Positions 11,355-25,400 are shown, numbered from the stretch's first letter. The stretch: 64,000 bases of DNA from Euglena gracilis (GCA_039621445.1 CP154954.1:48215847-48279846), one strand, 5' to 3'. The notes: generated by a model not told the origin, from the sequence alone. Program-made: numbers and translations.

Positions 11355-14300
11355 CAGCCCGGAGCGCCGGGAATGCCAGCCGGCCAAAAGCATCGTTAGG
11401 CAACAGTCCGCCCGAACCAGATTCAACCCGTGTCTGTGTGTGTGTGTGTGTGTGTATGCATTTGTGTCACGGAATGAATGTGTTTTGTGTGTGTATGTGT
11501 GTGTGGTGCGTTTTGCGCGTGGTGTGTGTTGCATATGTGTGTGTTGTGTGTGTGTGTGTGTGTGTACATGCGCCCATGCTGTGTGTTTGGGCCAGTGGAA
11601 GGGTTTTGTTTTGTGTGTGTGTGTGTGTGTGTGTGCGTGCGAGTTGTGCGTGTTGTGTGTGTGTGTGTGTGTTGTGTATGGGGGGGTCATGGCAGGAAAT
11701 CGAAGCGGTACCCAAGCCTTCCTTCTTGGATGGTCTGCTGGGCTGGGGACCTATGGGGGCCGACGCCGCGGTCCAGGCCGGCCGCAAGGCACTCCTGTTT
11801 TGTGGAGCCGACGCAGTCCGCCGTGGTGGCCACGATGCGGATGGGTGGCAGTGTGCCGAAGAAGCCGCCGGCAGCCCCGGCGCTCCCCGGCCCACAGCAC
11901 ATGGGACAGGGCCAGGACTGTACGGGAAGGCTTGGTGGGGGTGGTCGATCACTCCCGGTGGTGAGCCACCCCCCCCCCCCCCCCACCGGGAGGTGGGGGA
12001 TGGGTCACCCCCCCCCCCACCCACCATGGCACCCACGCAAAGAAAATTCCTTCGGTGCCCCCAGAAATACGGGAAGGCATGGTGGGGGGGGGGGCTGGTC
12101 GGACGCCCTCACCCGCCAGTATGGGGGTGAGGGGTGGACACCCACACACCACCCACAGGGTTTGCATAGCCCTGGACGGGGGGGGTTCCAACCTTATGCA
12201 TCATGTGTGTCCAGTGCAAATACACGTGCTGGTGTGTGACTGTGTGGGGGGAGTGACCAGGAGCACAGCTGTTGTGTGGGCTACGTCGTGCCTCGTGTCT
12301 GGGGAACGGAGCGCCGAGCTGGCCCTCCTGCTCCATGCGGCGGATGGCACGCGCGCACTCGATGCCGTCCATCACCGGCATGTGGTAGTCCATGAGGATG
12401 ACCGGGTACCAGGTCGTCTTCAGCCGCTCTAGCACCTGTGGCGCGGGGGAGGCCTGGTCGATTTTGCTTCAAACAGGTAAGCTGGCAGACATGAACATGG
12501 CAGCAAAGCGAGACGAGGGACCAGCCAGGGGGGCGTGGGAAAAAGAAATGGGGTTCAGACGGTGGACACAACTGTTCAGAAGTCTCGAATTCAATAAAAT
12601 TACAAAATCCCCTGTTACATATGCCCTGTGTGTGATACCTGAAAGCATGTATGCAGGAGGAGGGCCGAGACCCTCCTCAAATGCCGTTTGAGGCCGTTTG
12701 AGGAGGGTTTTTAAGCCCCCCCCCCGTGAGAGTGGGGGACTTAAAACGTCGGAGGAGGTTTGAGCACCTCCTCCTACGGTACCCTCCCTTGGGTAACCCA
12801 AAAGAGATTTTCTTTGAAAAAACAAAGTTGGACGTGCCCTGCTATGCCGTTGTTTCGGCGCGTGACGCATGCGCAGAGGCTAGGGGGCCGGGGGCCCACC
12901 TCCTGGCCGTTGGCGCAGAGGTGGCTGCGGTACCCGAGCTGGCGCAGCTGGAGCTGCATCAGGCTGGCCATCATGATGTTGTCCTCCGCCACCAGCACCT
13001 CCAGGTCCTCCGCGGACACCGGCGGGGGGGCGGCCGGCGCGGGCCGCGGGTACATCTGCCCCAGGCCGCCGTGCGCCCGCGGCCGATGCATTTGAATTCC
13101 GGGCGGTCGGGACCAAAAACGTGTCGCACCATTGCTACGAAGGGGGGGATTGATGTCTTTCGGATAAATTGCATAAAAATTGCTAAAAAAAATGCGGGAA
13201 TTGCGGTTTTGGGAATTAATACACATTTCTGCTGGAGGGAACTTACAAAAATTCACAAATTCGGTTATTTTGTAACACAGATGCTAGTTTTGAGCCGTTC
13301 TTCACATTTATTTCCCAACCAAAAAAAAGTCCAAAAACATGATTTTTGCAATTTTGGGAACATATTGATTCTGGAAATATGAAACTTCTTGAGCGAAAAA
13401 TCCAAAAATGGCCAAACATTGACAAAAACATTGGTACCGGTAAAATACGGTTCAAGATGCGAAATTTTTCTAAGTCGAAAAATCATTTCCTAGCAGAAAT
13501 CGGGAAAAAAGGCCCAGGATTTTGCAAATTTTGTGAAAAAATGGCAAATTTGGCAAACTTGCCTCAAAAGAGGCACCTCGGTTCCTTGTGAGGTGGGGGA
13601 GGTAACAACCCAACCCGCCAATGAACCCTTACGGTCAAGATTTGGGTGGCCTTTACATGAGGGTTTGTTGGGCAGAAAAATCAAAACCCCAAGACAAAAA
13701 TTGTGTATGTTTCCCAATCTGAAATCGCAACAATTCTTTAGCAGAAATCCAGATGGGAACCTGTTTTTTTTTGCAAAAAACACGGCAAAACCCGGTCATA
13801 AAAAGCAAATGTTCAACGATTTTGTCTGCAGTGACGCTAGTTGACACTTTCCGAGGGGGTTTTTACAATTTGGCCAACAAACGAAGCCCAGGGGGGTCAT
13901 TTGGGGTTGACATTTGGGCATTTACATTTCACTCCGACAATCCTTCAAGCGTGACTTGGCAAAGAGCCCAATACAGCCCAAATAGGATGTCAGCTGGAAG
14001 ACGAACCCATGCACAGCGGGCTGCAGGGGACTGGGGGAGGGGAGATGAGCGGGGTGGCGGCAGGGCAGAACGAGAAGGCCTGGTGAGGGGGGGGGGTCGA
14101 CCCCCTCCCACCCACCACAGCATTTTCATCGATTTCGGGAAAAGGGGGATTTTGGCCAGAAAAAAATTGAAATTTTTTTATTAAAAATTTGAAATTATTT
14201 GGTCAGAAATTTTTTTGAAAAATGAACCCAAAACACATGATTTTTTGATGGAAACCACATTTTTTCACAAAAAAAATCTCAAAAAATTCAGGGTTAAAAA

Positions 14301-17300
14301 TTGATAGTTTTTAGGAGGGGGTGAAAAAAGCGATGGTCAAAAAAGTGGACCAAATTCTGGCACAGTCAAATTTTACTGTTATTTTTTCTCTTTGAAAGCT
14401 TTTTTGAACTTTCAATGGCATTTTTTTTAAATTCAAAAACCACTCAAAATCAAAGTTGTTGAAAAATGTTGAATTTGAATTTGAATTTTTTGGAAGGTGT
14501 GAAAAAATGGGGTTTTGGGTGGTTTTTGGGGGGACCCCCTTTGTGGGTCCCAAAATGGGTCAAAAAAACACCTGGCGCCGAAGACGCCGGAAAAAATTAT
14601 TCGGGTCCTAAAATTGGTGCTCCCGGAAATGCGGGAAGAGGTGGTGGGGGGGGGTGGTCGACCCCCCCCCCCACCCACCATGCAGGGGGTGGGGGGGGGG
14701 GGGGGTTGGTCGACCCCCCCCCCCTCCCACCCACCCTGGCTGTTCGGCCGATTCCCCTTCTGCCCTGGGTGGCGGGCAGGGAGGACCGAGACGGGGTGCG
14801 GGAGGCGAAGAGTGGGGGGTTGGTGGGACAGGCAGCCAACACAACACCGCGATAAGGCACTTGAGGTTATTAAACTTCTGGTCTACGAAATTTCCGACCA
14901 AAAATAAAACCCCACAAAATTTGCGAGGGCATGCAAATTTGCCCGAATATAGAACCAGGTGATTCTATATTTGGGGCGGTTTACTGGATGGTGCTTATCC
15001 GTAATCGGGGGGGGGGGCAAAATCTTATGTGAAATTGATCCGAAGTTAAATGTCAGACAAGAATTTGCCCCCCTCCCCAGAGTTATCTGGAGTTATCTGT
15101 TGTTGCAAATGTGGCTTTTTTGACTGGGAAAATCCATCCAGAAATGGCTGTAACGGATGTGACAAAAGATTGATCATATATGTTACCTCATAGATGCAAA
15201 AAATGAGGAATGACATAGATAATAAGGCAGCCAAAAGAAACCAGAAAACCAAAAGATGCACCCAAATGTGGACCAAAATATGGCCTAAGAGAGCCAGCCA
15301 ACAGTGACCTAAAATGGCCAAAAAGTGGCATAAAAGTGAAGTCGCCCCCCCCAAAAAAACGTCCCAAAAAACCAACCAAAACCAGTTAAGCAAAAGCAAC
15401 GAAAGCAGCCAAGCAGCCAGAAGCCAGAACTGGCCTGAAATGTCAAAAAGTGGCTTAAAATGTCCCAAACTGACCCAAAAAATGGATGAGCTCTAAAGGG
15501 CTCATGAGCTCATCCTCACTGGTCAAACATTTGGCTTACCCGTAGTCATCCGTAGTTATCCATTTCAGGTTCAGGCCGGCGACGTTGCTTTTGTGTGCGG
15601 TTGTTGGGGTCGGATCTCCTGCGCACATTCGCGCAGATGCACCCCTGAGCAGGCGTCCTCCGACTGTCATCCGTCGCACGAGCTAATTACTGTTGCCACA
15701 GCATTGCGGTTTCGAACCCGGGACCGTGGGCCCGAGGGGCCGGGGCTTGTGTGGCCGTGGTATGGGCCACGGCCCGACAGCCTTGGAGGCTGGCCGTCGC
15801 CGAAGGGCAGGCCCCCCTCCATCGGGGCGGAGCGCCGGCGGGACGCCAGGGGCAGCGGGGGCAGGGCTGGGGGCAGCTTGAGGCTCCGGTCCAGCCACTG
15901 GCCGAGGGTCGAGGTGGGCCGCGGCGCCGGCACCGAAACACAGGGGGGGGGGGCGAGGGAGGCTGGAGAGGGGAGGGGGGGCTCTCGGTGCTGCACCCCG
16001 GCCCTGCCGGAGCACACGGCGGCGGGAGAGGGGCGGGGGCAGGCGGAACCGCACCCCGCGGAGCGTGCACACATGCGGAGTGCACACACTGTGCGCCGGG
16101 GTGTGGACAGGCTCCGTTTCACCAACCCCGGGGGGGGGGGAGGGGGGTGCCTTGTGCGATGGGGTGCCTGCCCAGAGGTAGCACACCACCAGGGGGGGGA
16201 GTCGCGTTTGGCCCCCGGTGCCTGCCAACCCAGGCAGATTTCCCTTGAAAATGGCCATTTTTAGGGCCCTGGCGCCTTCGGCGCTGGGTGTGTGTGCTAT
16301 GCTGCCCACCCCAAAATCCGACCCTCCCCAGGGGGGGGGTGCTTGCCCATAGCACCCACCCCCCGAGGCCACCTATGGGCAAGCACCCCTCTGGGGTTCC
16401 GCACTTCATTAAAAAGAAGCCTGGGTGTGAAGCCCCCCCCCCCCCAAACGATGGATCAAATTACCACCGGCTTTTGCAACACGTTCAATTGGGTGGGGGA
16501 ATATGCAGCAAGGCTCCTCAAAATGTGCAATGCAAAAAATATATAAAAATGCAAAAAAAATGCGAAAAAAGTGCGAAATGCAAAAAAAAAATAAAAATTG
16601 CATGGAAATTCCTTCAGGACCTCCACGGGGTTGTACACCTTCCTGCTGGAGAAGGAAAACTTTTGTGTCCTTCTCCACGCAAGATCAAAGAAAATGTGGT
16701 TCAAGCTTCCAAAATGATATGGTTGGTTAACCCAGTTGCATGCACTTATATTTCATTGTGTAACTACTGCTAATGTGAAATCGATCCAAAAATATGTAAT
16801 CTGCAACTTCCACTTGTCTGGTGGTGCTGCTACTTGCCTGTGCAATTGCCCACAAAAAAACCGGAAAAGCAAAATATGCAAAGACACAAATTTTCAATTA
16901 TTGGATTATAAAAAAATTGCAAATTATGCAACTTGCATATTTCACCCCTGGTGATTTTCAATTGTGACCTGGAAATCAATTTGCAGACACAATAAATTCA
17001 GTATTTAGACTCCCCCAAATTAGAGCGGCCCATTGAGAAATCTCTACAAAGGTTTTACATTCTTGATGATGTCTGGAACTGTTTATGGTGGGCTTGCTGA
17101 TAACAACCCTTCATTTATGACGACCTCCGGATTCCCAACCAACCAAAAAAATGGATAACGAACCGTCTGCATCAAGGGGAGTGTAAATCCTAACATAGGA
17201 GGCAATCCCCCAACATGAGACATAGAACAAATGCCATATTCAGGACAAATTCAGGGTGGGGGTGTTCAGACGTCGTGTGGTGGCATAAAATTAGTTACTG

Positions 17301-17585
17301 TGAACCTCCGGTGGGTCCACCGCCTGGGCTTGGGCAGGCACGTCACGGAGGCGGCGGTGCGTATGCCGCGTGTGAGGAGCAGCGTGAGGGCCTCGGGGGG
17401 CAGCTGAGCCAGCAGGTCGAAGTCGGTGGTCTCCGTCAGGTCGTCCTCGTCCACGATGACTGCGACTCGCCCGGAGTGGATGCGGGCCGCAGTGGGCAGC
17501 CCCTAAGGGGATGGCAGAAATATGCGGCGTGGTGTGTTGTGGGTCTTTTTTTTGTGCGTGTTGTGTGTGTGTGTGTGTGTGTGTG

Positions 17586-17658
<73 letters not shown>

Positions 17659-19396
17659 TGCTTTGTGTGTTGTGTGCCTGTTTTCTAAATTGCACCTTTG
17701 CCAATGAAACTATTGTCTGACAAGGAAAAGACAAATGGTAAGAACAGCGGACAGTTCCTCAAGAAAAGCGGGAAAGGCCAACAAAGGCAAATGGGCCACC
17801 GGCGGAAGGCAATCCCCGGCGACAACCAGGGGCTGGGACTCAAACGTTGAACCCATTCTTCTTTACAGGCATTTCTGATGGCAGCACTGTGGATGCATGT
17901 CTCTCTCAAGCGTCACGCTAAAAATGGAAGACAACTTCGCCGTTTTGCCCCAGCCAGGGTTGATTTCCATTATCATCGGTGGCGTTGCTTTGGTAGCCCT
18001 GGAAGGGGTGTGTGTGTGTGTGCTTGCTCGAAAATACCCCCGACACCTGCAAGGAGCACAGCTTCCACACGACGTAGGCGGAGGACAGGGCGGTGCACAG
18101 CGACAGCCGGGCCCGGTCGTTGCTCACCACGATGAGGACGACGCAGTTGTGGTACCGCGTGGGGTCGATGCGCTCCGTGGCCACCGGCGTCAGCGGGATG
18201 ACGAACGACACCTGCGACGGCCAAAACGAAACACCACCCAAGGCGCACCACACACACGTGGGCGCGTGCACACACACACACACAAACATCCAAAAAATTC
18301 CTGTGCTTTTGGCGGTATCTAACTTGCAGGGGTTTTCTTAAACACCCTGGGGGGGGGGGAGGGGGATTCCAGTTGGCTCGAAAAAGGTTCTGGAAAAAAG
18401 CTACTGGTTGGACCCCACCCCCAGGGGGTGGGATGCAGGGAGGGTTCGGCCGTCTGGGAGCTGGACCCAAATAGCACCAAAGACTTGGCGGAAAAAGCTA
18501 AATTCAGTTGAGATGGCATTTTACAGCCAAAAGTCTAAGGTAAAATCCCCAATTCCCAATTTTTTTTCAAAAAAATACTTGGCGATTCGTGCCAATAATT
18601 CTTCAAATTACCTCAGCTGCGCCGGGCTGTTCCAGACTTAATTTTGGTGGACCCTGAGGGGGGGGGGGAGGTCAGCAGTCCGGATGCGAGCTGCTGGGTG
18701 AAAAAGAAAGTGCTGGTTGGCTGGCTAGACCTAGGGAGGGGTCCCCTTCGGCGGAAGAAAACCCTCGTGGGGACCTCATAGACCGTCACCACATCAACCA
18801 TCCACGTTAACCACCATGTGGGCTTCTCTGGGGCAGACCTTGGTGCCCACGTTGCTGATGGACTGCTCTGGCAGTGTGGAGGGGGACTGGATCTGGATGG
18901 ACCCGTTCATCGCCTCCACGAGTGACTTGGACAGCGTCCGCCCCAGGAGGGGACGGCCATCACGGTCCCAGCCCAGACATCCCCCACCGATGCAAGCAGG
19001 GCACTTCATTGCGTCCCGGAGCGACGGCAGACAGGCACGCAGACAAAGAGGGCAGCCTTGATGACGCCTTGATGTGGCACCGTCTGGCCCTGACCAAGCC
19101 TAAACCGCAGCCTTCAAACCTCCGCGTGCTGCTTTGGTCCACCTGTGGCGAGCGGCACGCACAAAACATCACACACTCACGCAACGCAACACAACACAAC
19201 ACAACACAACGCAACGCAACACAACATACTGCAACACAACACAACATACCGCAAACGCATACTCAAACGAACAAGGCAATACACCTCACAAACAACACAA
19301 ACGCAATGCACACACAACGCAACGCCAACATCAGGTATACCTCACACAAACAACACACAACACAACATACCGCAACACAACACACACACACAACGC

Positions 19397-19432
<36 letters not shown>

Positions 19433-22400
19433 TTTGAATTTTTTCTTAGAAGCCTGCGAACCATTTTCCAAAGAGCTCTGTAAACAACGGAAAAAAATCC
19501 CTGGTCATCATTTTGCCCAGATCTTCCCAAAATTTCCCTAACCCGACAAGAACACATTGAACCCATCGGGGGAAGCAAAAATTGGAACTCCTCATAATTG
19601 TCTCGCCATGTAATAAATCGGGAGAAGCATGGATGTTTGTGAAGCCCCGAGGGGGGTTCCGACCCCTCCCAACACAGATGGGGGTGAATGGGATGCACTC
19701 TCCCTCCCACCTCGAAACGACAAGGGGCCGGGGAAATTTTCGGTTTTCTCAACGGTCAAATTGACTTGATTTTCCTTTAAAAAATATACACCAAAAATGC
19801 TTGTTCTTCAAAATTTGACTTTCTTACACGTGGAAAACGCCAAAACATCCAAAAATGTGCAATACACTCAAAAGGGAGGAATAAAAGAGAATTTCCTGGT
19901 GCACAGTGCAGGAAGAATTTTTTTTCGCCATTTAGAATATGCCAAGGGGTGGCCCCTAGGGGGGTAAGGTGGCGGGGGGGGGGGGGCTCCGGAACCCCCC
20001 CAGATGTCAGGACGGGGTGCCACCCTACCACCCAGAGTACCAACGGGCTTCCCACACATCCATGGGGAGAAGAATCACATGCTCTTGGGTTTTTGAGCTC
20101 TGCCTATTGCCCATTTGGTGGGGGACATGCCTGGGTGAAGGCCTCGAACACGGTGCTCAGCTTGGAAGCTGGGATGCCCACGCCATTGTCGATGATGGCG
20201 AACACAACGTCGATCGGGTCCGACCCCCCGGGGTCGGAGGCAGACAGCGCCTGCCCGGACGCGTCGCCCGTCCCGACAGACAGCACCGTGAGGTGGTCGA
20301 AGCGGCCGCTGGGGTCCACTGTCCCCCGCACGGCGCTGCGCCAGGGACACGCAACTCCGCAAAGCAACGTGGAGGGCGAAAATGTGTGCGCTGGGATCAA
20401 TGAATGAAACCGAACGTGGTTTGGCGGAGACAGGCGGCAACTGCAGCGCCTTGGCTGCTCGCGGGATGCCGAGCGTGCCGTTGTCGGCGGTGCGCGTGCC
20501 CGGGATGCTGCGGAAGGAGTCCTCCCCCAACAGCCGGGCCGAGTTGTGGCGTGCCCCGCCAGGCAGTGGCGCACACCTACACACAGGCGCACCCCCCCTG
20601 TCAGGTCAGCGAGTAAAGATGTAGGTGACAGGTGACAGGTCTCTATGGTGACAGGTCAGCGAATGTGGGGCTCAGGTGACAATCAAGCACCTGTGGTCAT
20701 CCAGAATCCCAGACCAGTCACGCCCAGTCACGCCCAATCACACAGTCACGCCAACAGAAATCCCAGGCATCCCAACTGTAAGGGATAGTTTTTTGGCAAC
20801 TTTTGCCACTTGTGGCTGCTGTTGGCGGGTTTGGCCACTGTTCGCATTCTTTGCAACCCTTTGTCCACCTTTGGCCACTCTTGTCCACTTCCTTTTTGCT
20901 GCTTTGACTGCTTTTGCCACTTTTTCTGCTGCTTTCAAAAGCAACAAAAAGTGGTCAAAGACGCCCCAAAATGGCCTTAAAATGTCCAAAGCAGCCCAAA
21001 AAAGGTCAAAAGCGACAGAAAAATAAACCAAAAAGCAATCAAAACCATCAAAAAGTGGCCAAAAATGGCCAAAAGCGACTAAAAAAGGGGAAATGTGGAC
21101 AAAAATGGCCAGACGTTGGCAAACGCAGCCAAAAGTGGCCCAAAGCAGCCAAATGGGCCTAATTGGGGTCCTCAAAGCCAGTCATGCAGTCACGGTGCTT
21201 GGTGACAATTTCCCAGGGAGGACAATTTCCTGGGGGGAGCTAGGAATGCATATGTGCTGTGCCTTGTGGCTGCGTGTGGGGGGGGGGTGAAGGGGTGCAC
21301 ACATATGGGAGGTGCACGTCGACAAAGACAAAGACAACCGGTGCACCGACCCCCCGACCCATCATGGAGTTTGGCAGAGGGGGAAAAGCCAAGTGGGGGG
21401 GAGGGTGCTGCTGCCACGCCGCCGCTGCCAGGGCCTGGGCCCAGCCGTGGCGCGGGGACGCCGCCGCCCTCCGCCAGCGCTGCCAGCGGTGCGTCTGTTT
21501 GCTTGGCGGGCCGCCGGGGAACTCGAACGGGTGCCGCCAACGCCCCTGCCCCGCCGTCCAGCCTGGCCAGTCCCCCCACCCGTCCCACCGCAGTGGTTCA
21601 AATTAGGAAGCAGGGGTTGAATAAGAAATAGAAATTAGGAATTGGGAACATCACTAGAACCTGTGTGGGGGGAGGTGGTCAGGACAGTGGCTCTGGAGGA
21701 CCGAAGGGGCAGTGGGTTGGGTGGGGGGCGTCTGCGTTGGGTTCCTCGATGCTTCTGTCCACGGAGAGGGTGAGTGAGCATCGCCTGTTTCTTTGGGCAG
21801 CCCGGAAGCACCTCCTCTCACTGAACAATGTGCATGCCACCTGAAAATGTGCGCACACGTGGGCACCAAGACAGGCAGGCAGGCGGAAAGGTGCAAATTG
21901 TTGTGACAAGCGAGCACACCGCACTGTGGGCCCCATGTCGGCCATTGTATACCGTGACGTGCCATCGTCGGGCGTTGCTTTGCTGCAAAGAAAAAGCCAA
22001 GGCAAGGGCTTTGCAGCGCTGCAGGACCGGCGGGGGCTAATCGAGGCAGCGAACCACGGCTCAATTTGCATGCAAACACGCGTGTTTGCACGCATTTGTT
22101 TGTGGTTATGGGGGTTGCCCCTGCTCCCGCCTTCAGCCAAGTTGGCAAGGACAGCTTAACCCCCCCCCCCCGAATAGAAGCCCGGGGCCCCCCCCCCCCG
22201 TAATAGAGGCCCCCCCCCCGCGAATAGTGCCCCTCCCCCCCCGAATAGTAGCCCCCCCCTCGGTTTTCGACCAAAATTCCGAATAGTGCCCCCCCCCCCT
22301 GTTTGGTAGGCGCCTGCCCGTGGATCTGTCAATTGGGACGGATGGCACTTTGGTTTCTTCAGGCATTGGTTAAATGAGGGTTGGGTGTTTTTATGTTTCA

Positions 22401-25400
22401 TGATCTAATGCATCCACAAGAGTAACATTTGCAGCAAATTTGACATGGTTTGGAAAGGTAGGACATGTGGACCCACAAAGAATTTTCTTCGATAAATTCT
22501 CGGACCCCTTGGTTTTCGACCACTTTTCCGAATAGTGCCCCCCCCCCCGAATAGAAGCCCCCCCCTCGGTTTTCGACCAACGTTCCGAATAGAAGGCTTC
22601 TATTCGGGGGGGGGTGCCACCCCCCCTAATTACAAGCCCCATTCCCAATCACCCCCCCCCCAAAGCGAACCCACCTCCTGCTCCGGTTTCCCGCCAAAAA
22701 TCCGAATAACAACTGGACCCCCCCCCCCCCGCAGGGAGGTCCAGCGCATTCGACCGAAATGCGCCAGAAGTGGAAGGAAAGCTGGCAATGTCTGCCCAAA
22801 ACCAGGGGCACTTCGGGGCATCCTTGTAACATCGCCCATCCTCCCAAAAAATCAAAAAGCGTGTTTTTGACTTGAAATTTCGACCCAGTTCGATCCCCGG
22901 ACCTGCCTCAGCCGCCTTTGGCCGAGGTCAAACAGGGGTCCTTAAATTGAAATCTCCCCCTGTGGTTTTCCAAATGTGACCGAATGATAACCCGAGGGGC
23001 GGGGGTTTATTAGGGAAGGCTAGTTAGCACTGGTCAGCCAACTTCCTGGGCGGGACGGGAGTTGACATTTTTGTTTTTTTGGGCCACCCACAAAAAACGT
23101 GCACTTTCCCAAAAACGGGAATGGGTAAATTTCCGGGAGGAAAACTTGGAGGCCAACTCCCTGTGGTTGGCCAGGTTGGCCAGCTAGGGAGGGTTAAATA
23201 CAATGGGGGCAATAAACCCCACCCCACTTAGAAACCCCCCCACTTGTGAACTCCCCCCCTTCAGGCCAAACCTGAACATAACCCCCCCCCCACTAGGAAA
23301 GAAAAACGAAAGCCGCCGGGGACGATTTTTTTCGGCCGCAAACCACACAAAAAACTGATTTTTTGGCAACTTTTTTTGACCACTTATAAACCCTCCCCTT
23401 TGGCAGACCAACCAAAGCAGATCCTATAAACCCCGAGGGGTTTAGAAGGGGGGGCTAATTATTTGCGCACCCCCAAATGTTGTGGGCGGTACCCAACCCC
23501 CCAGCCCCAGGGCCTCTGCCAGCCTGTCAAGGCTGAGAGAGCAGTGAGTTGGTCAAGGTGACCATTTTGGGCTGAAAATGGCCAAAATTGTGGAAAATAA
23601 ATTATAAAATAATAAATTATAAATATAAAAAAATGCAGGTGGAAACAGGGGCATATGAGGCTATGCGGCACGAGGCGGGACACCGGAGGCAGAGGCAGAT
23701 CTCCCCGCTGTGGGGTGTGAAGCGGATGGCGTTCTGCAGCAGGTTGACCAGTGTCTGGCGGATCTTCACGGCGTCCCCCAGCACCACCGCCGGCAGGTCG
23801 GGCTCGACGTGCAGTGACGCCTGTTGGGGAAGGGGATCTGCAGGGGCTTGTTGGAACACATACGGCTTGGCGGCAGAGGAGGAATTGGACCATCACTTCT
23901 GACAAGCTGCTCGACCTCCCCCCTGACTTGACGGATGATTATGGGGAATTTTTCTGAAATTTTTTTTTCTGATTTATCATAATTTTCAAATTCAAATTTA
24001 AAAACTTTTAAAAAATCAATTTACACATTTATAATCCTTTCCGACTTTCTGACTTCATTTACCTATCAATTCATGTATTATTTAACTTTTGGAGTTCTAA
24101 GGAGGAGGCTCTGTGGCCATATGCGCCTCTTCGTCCTGTCAATTTATCTGTCGAATTTCACACGAACTATATTGACCTGCCAGTCCTGCACGTGGGTGTT
24201 TGTTTTGTTGCGAATGGGTGTAGCATGGTGTGTGACTCAGCGCATTGTGTGATGTGTGGCCTGGGGCGGAGGAACTGGCAGGACACCTTCAGTTTCTTGG
24301 CCACCAGCTCGGAGTCCGTGATGGTGAACGCCTCCTCCGCCAGCTCTTCCAGGCAGAACGGCGTCAGCTCCAGCACCACCTCGCTCTCCATGAGCTGCGC
24401 CAGCTGCAGCGCCCCGTTGACGCGGTGCAGCAGCGCCTCCCCGCACAGCTGGCCCCCGGGCGACCCCGGGAAACGACAAACAAACATCACGCCACGCGGG
24501 TGCGGGTGAAGAGGGTGTGCCGGTTCTGTCGGGGTCTGCCCCTGAATTCTGTGCCGGCTTCCAGCCAATATTGTCCCTCGGCCCAAATCGGGGCCGTCAT
24601 CCTCCAATCCAACGAGATTCCACCAATGCAACTCACACCCCAGCGTTATCATCATCTTGAGACAGGGCACCAACCAGGAGGGGCAGGGGGGGGTAGCCAC
24701 CGATAAGAAGAAGACCATCGCACGCCCTCGGGTCAGGGCCAGGCCAACACGGTAAGCAGTTGGGGTGGGGGTGGCCCGGCCGGATGGTGTGTGCGGACTG
24801 CCGCATTGGGTGGTCCGCCAGGGCCTCTTCCAGGAGCTCTGCGTGGCCGATTAGCCCCGCGATGGACGAGGCCTGGGACTCAAAGAGGGAATGTCACGTC
24901 CCCGCCAACTATATCCCCCTCAAAGATCTTGAAAAATTTGCCCAAATAAGGTACCCACCCATATTTTGGTTGGAGGGGCTACGCCGAAAAACACTTACAA
25001 TGCAAAATGCACTGAAATAACACAACACAATGCAATACAAGTAAAATGACACAACCTAAAAGCAATCACGCACAACGATCATGTGCAAACCGAGGACCCT
25101 GTGCCCATCACAGGTACATTGCCAAGGCCTGCCGGGGGTGCGCAGCTCGTGGCTCATGCCCATCAGGAAGTTGGCCTTCATCGTCACCTCCGCACGGTGC
25201 ATCTCATGGATGTTTTTGATGGCCCGCAGCAGGCTGGAGTACTTCCCGATGAGCTGCGCCTGTGCCTGGACAGGCAGAGGGGGGAGGGCACACCCCGTTT
25301 CACAGGGGGAGGGCACATCCCAGGGTTGCGGGTCAGCACTCGCGATGGGTGGGGGGGTGGGTGGGTTGGAGCATCGGAGGCTGACCTGGAGGTCCTTCAG

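Noticed and set aside
20430-20584. Frame with [21 protein letters not shown] as a kinase exon
   Set aside because: Same reason: not needed for the exon 14-15 join, and its similarity to the G1 box is superficial.
21259-21620. GC-rich open frames on both strands (Ala/Pro/Arg-rich) as a kinase exon
   Set aside because: Exon 14 joins exon 15 in perfect phase (CLCLR-AVRGT) without it, and no family motif is seen.
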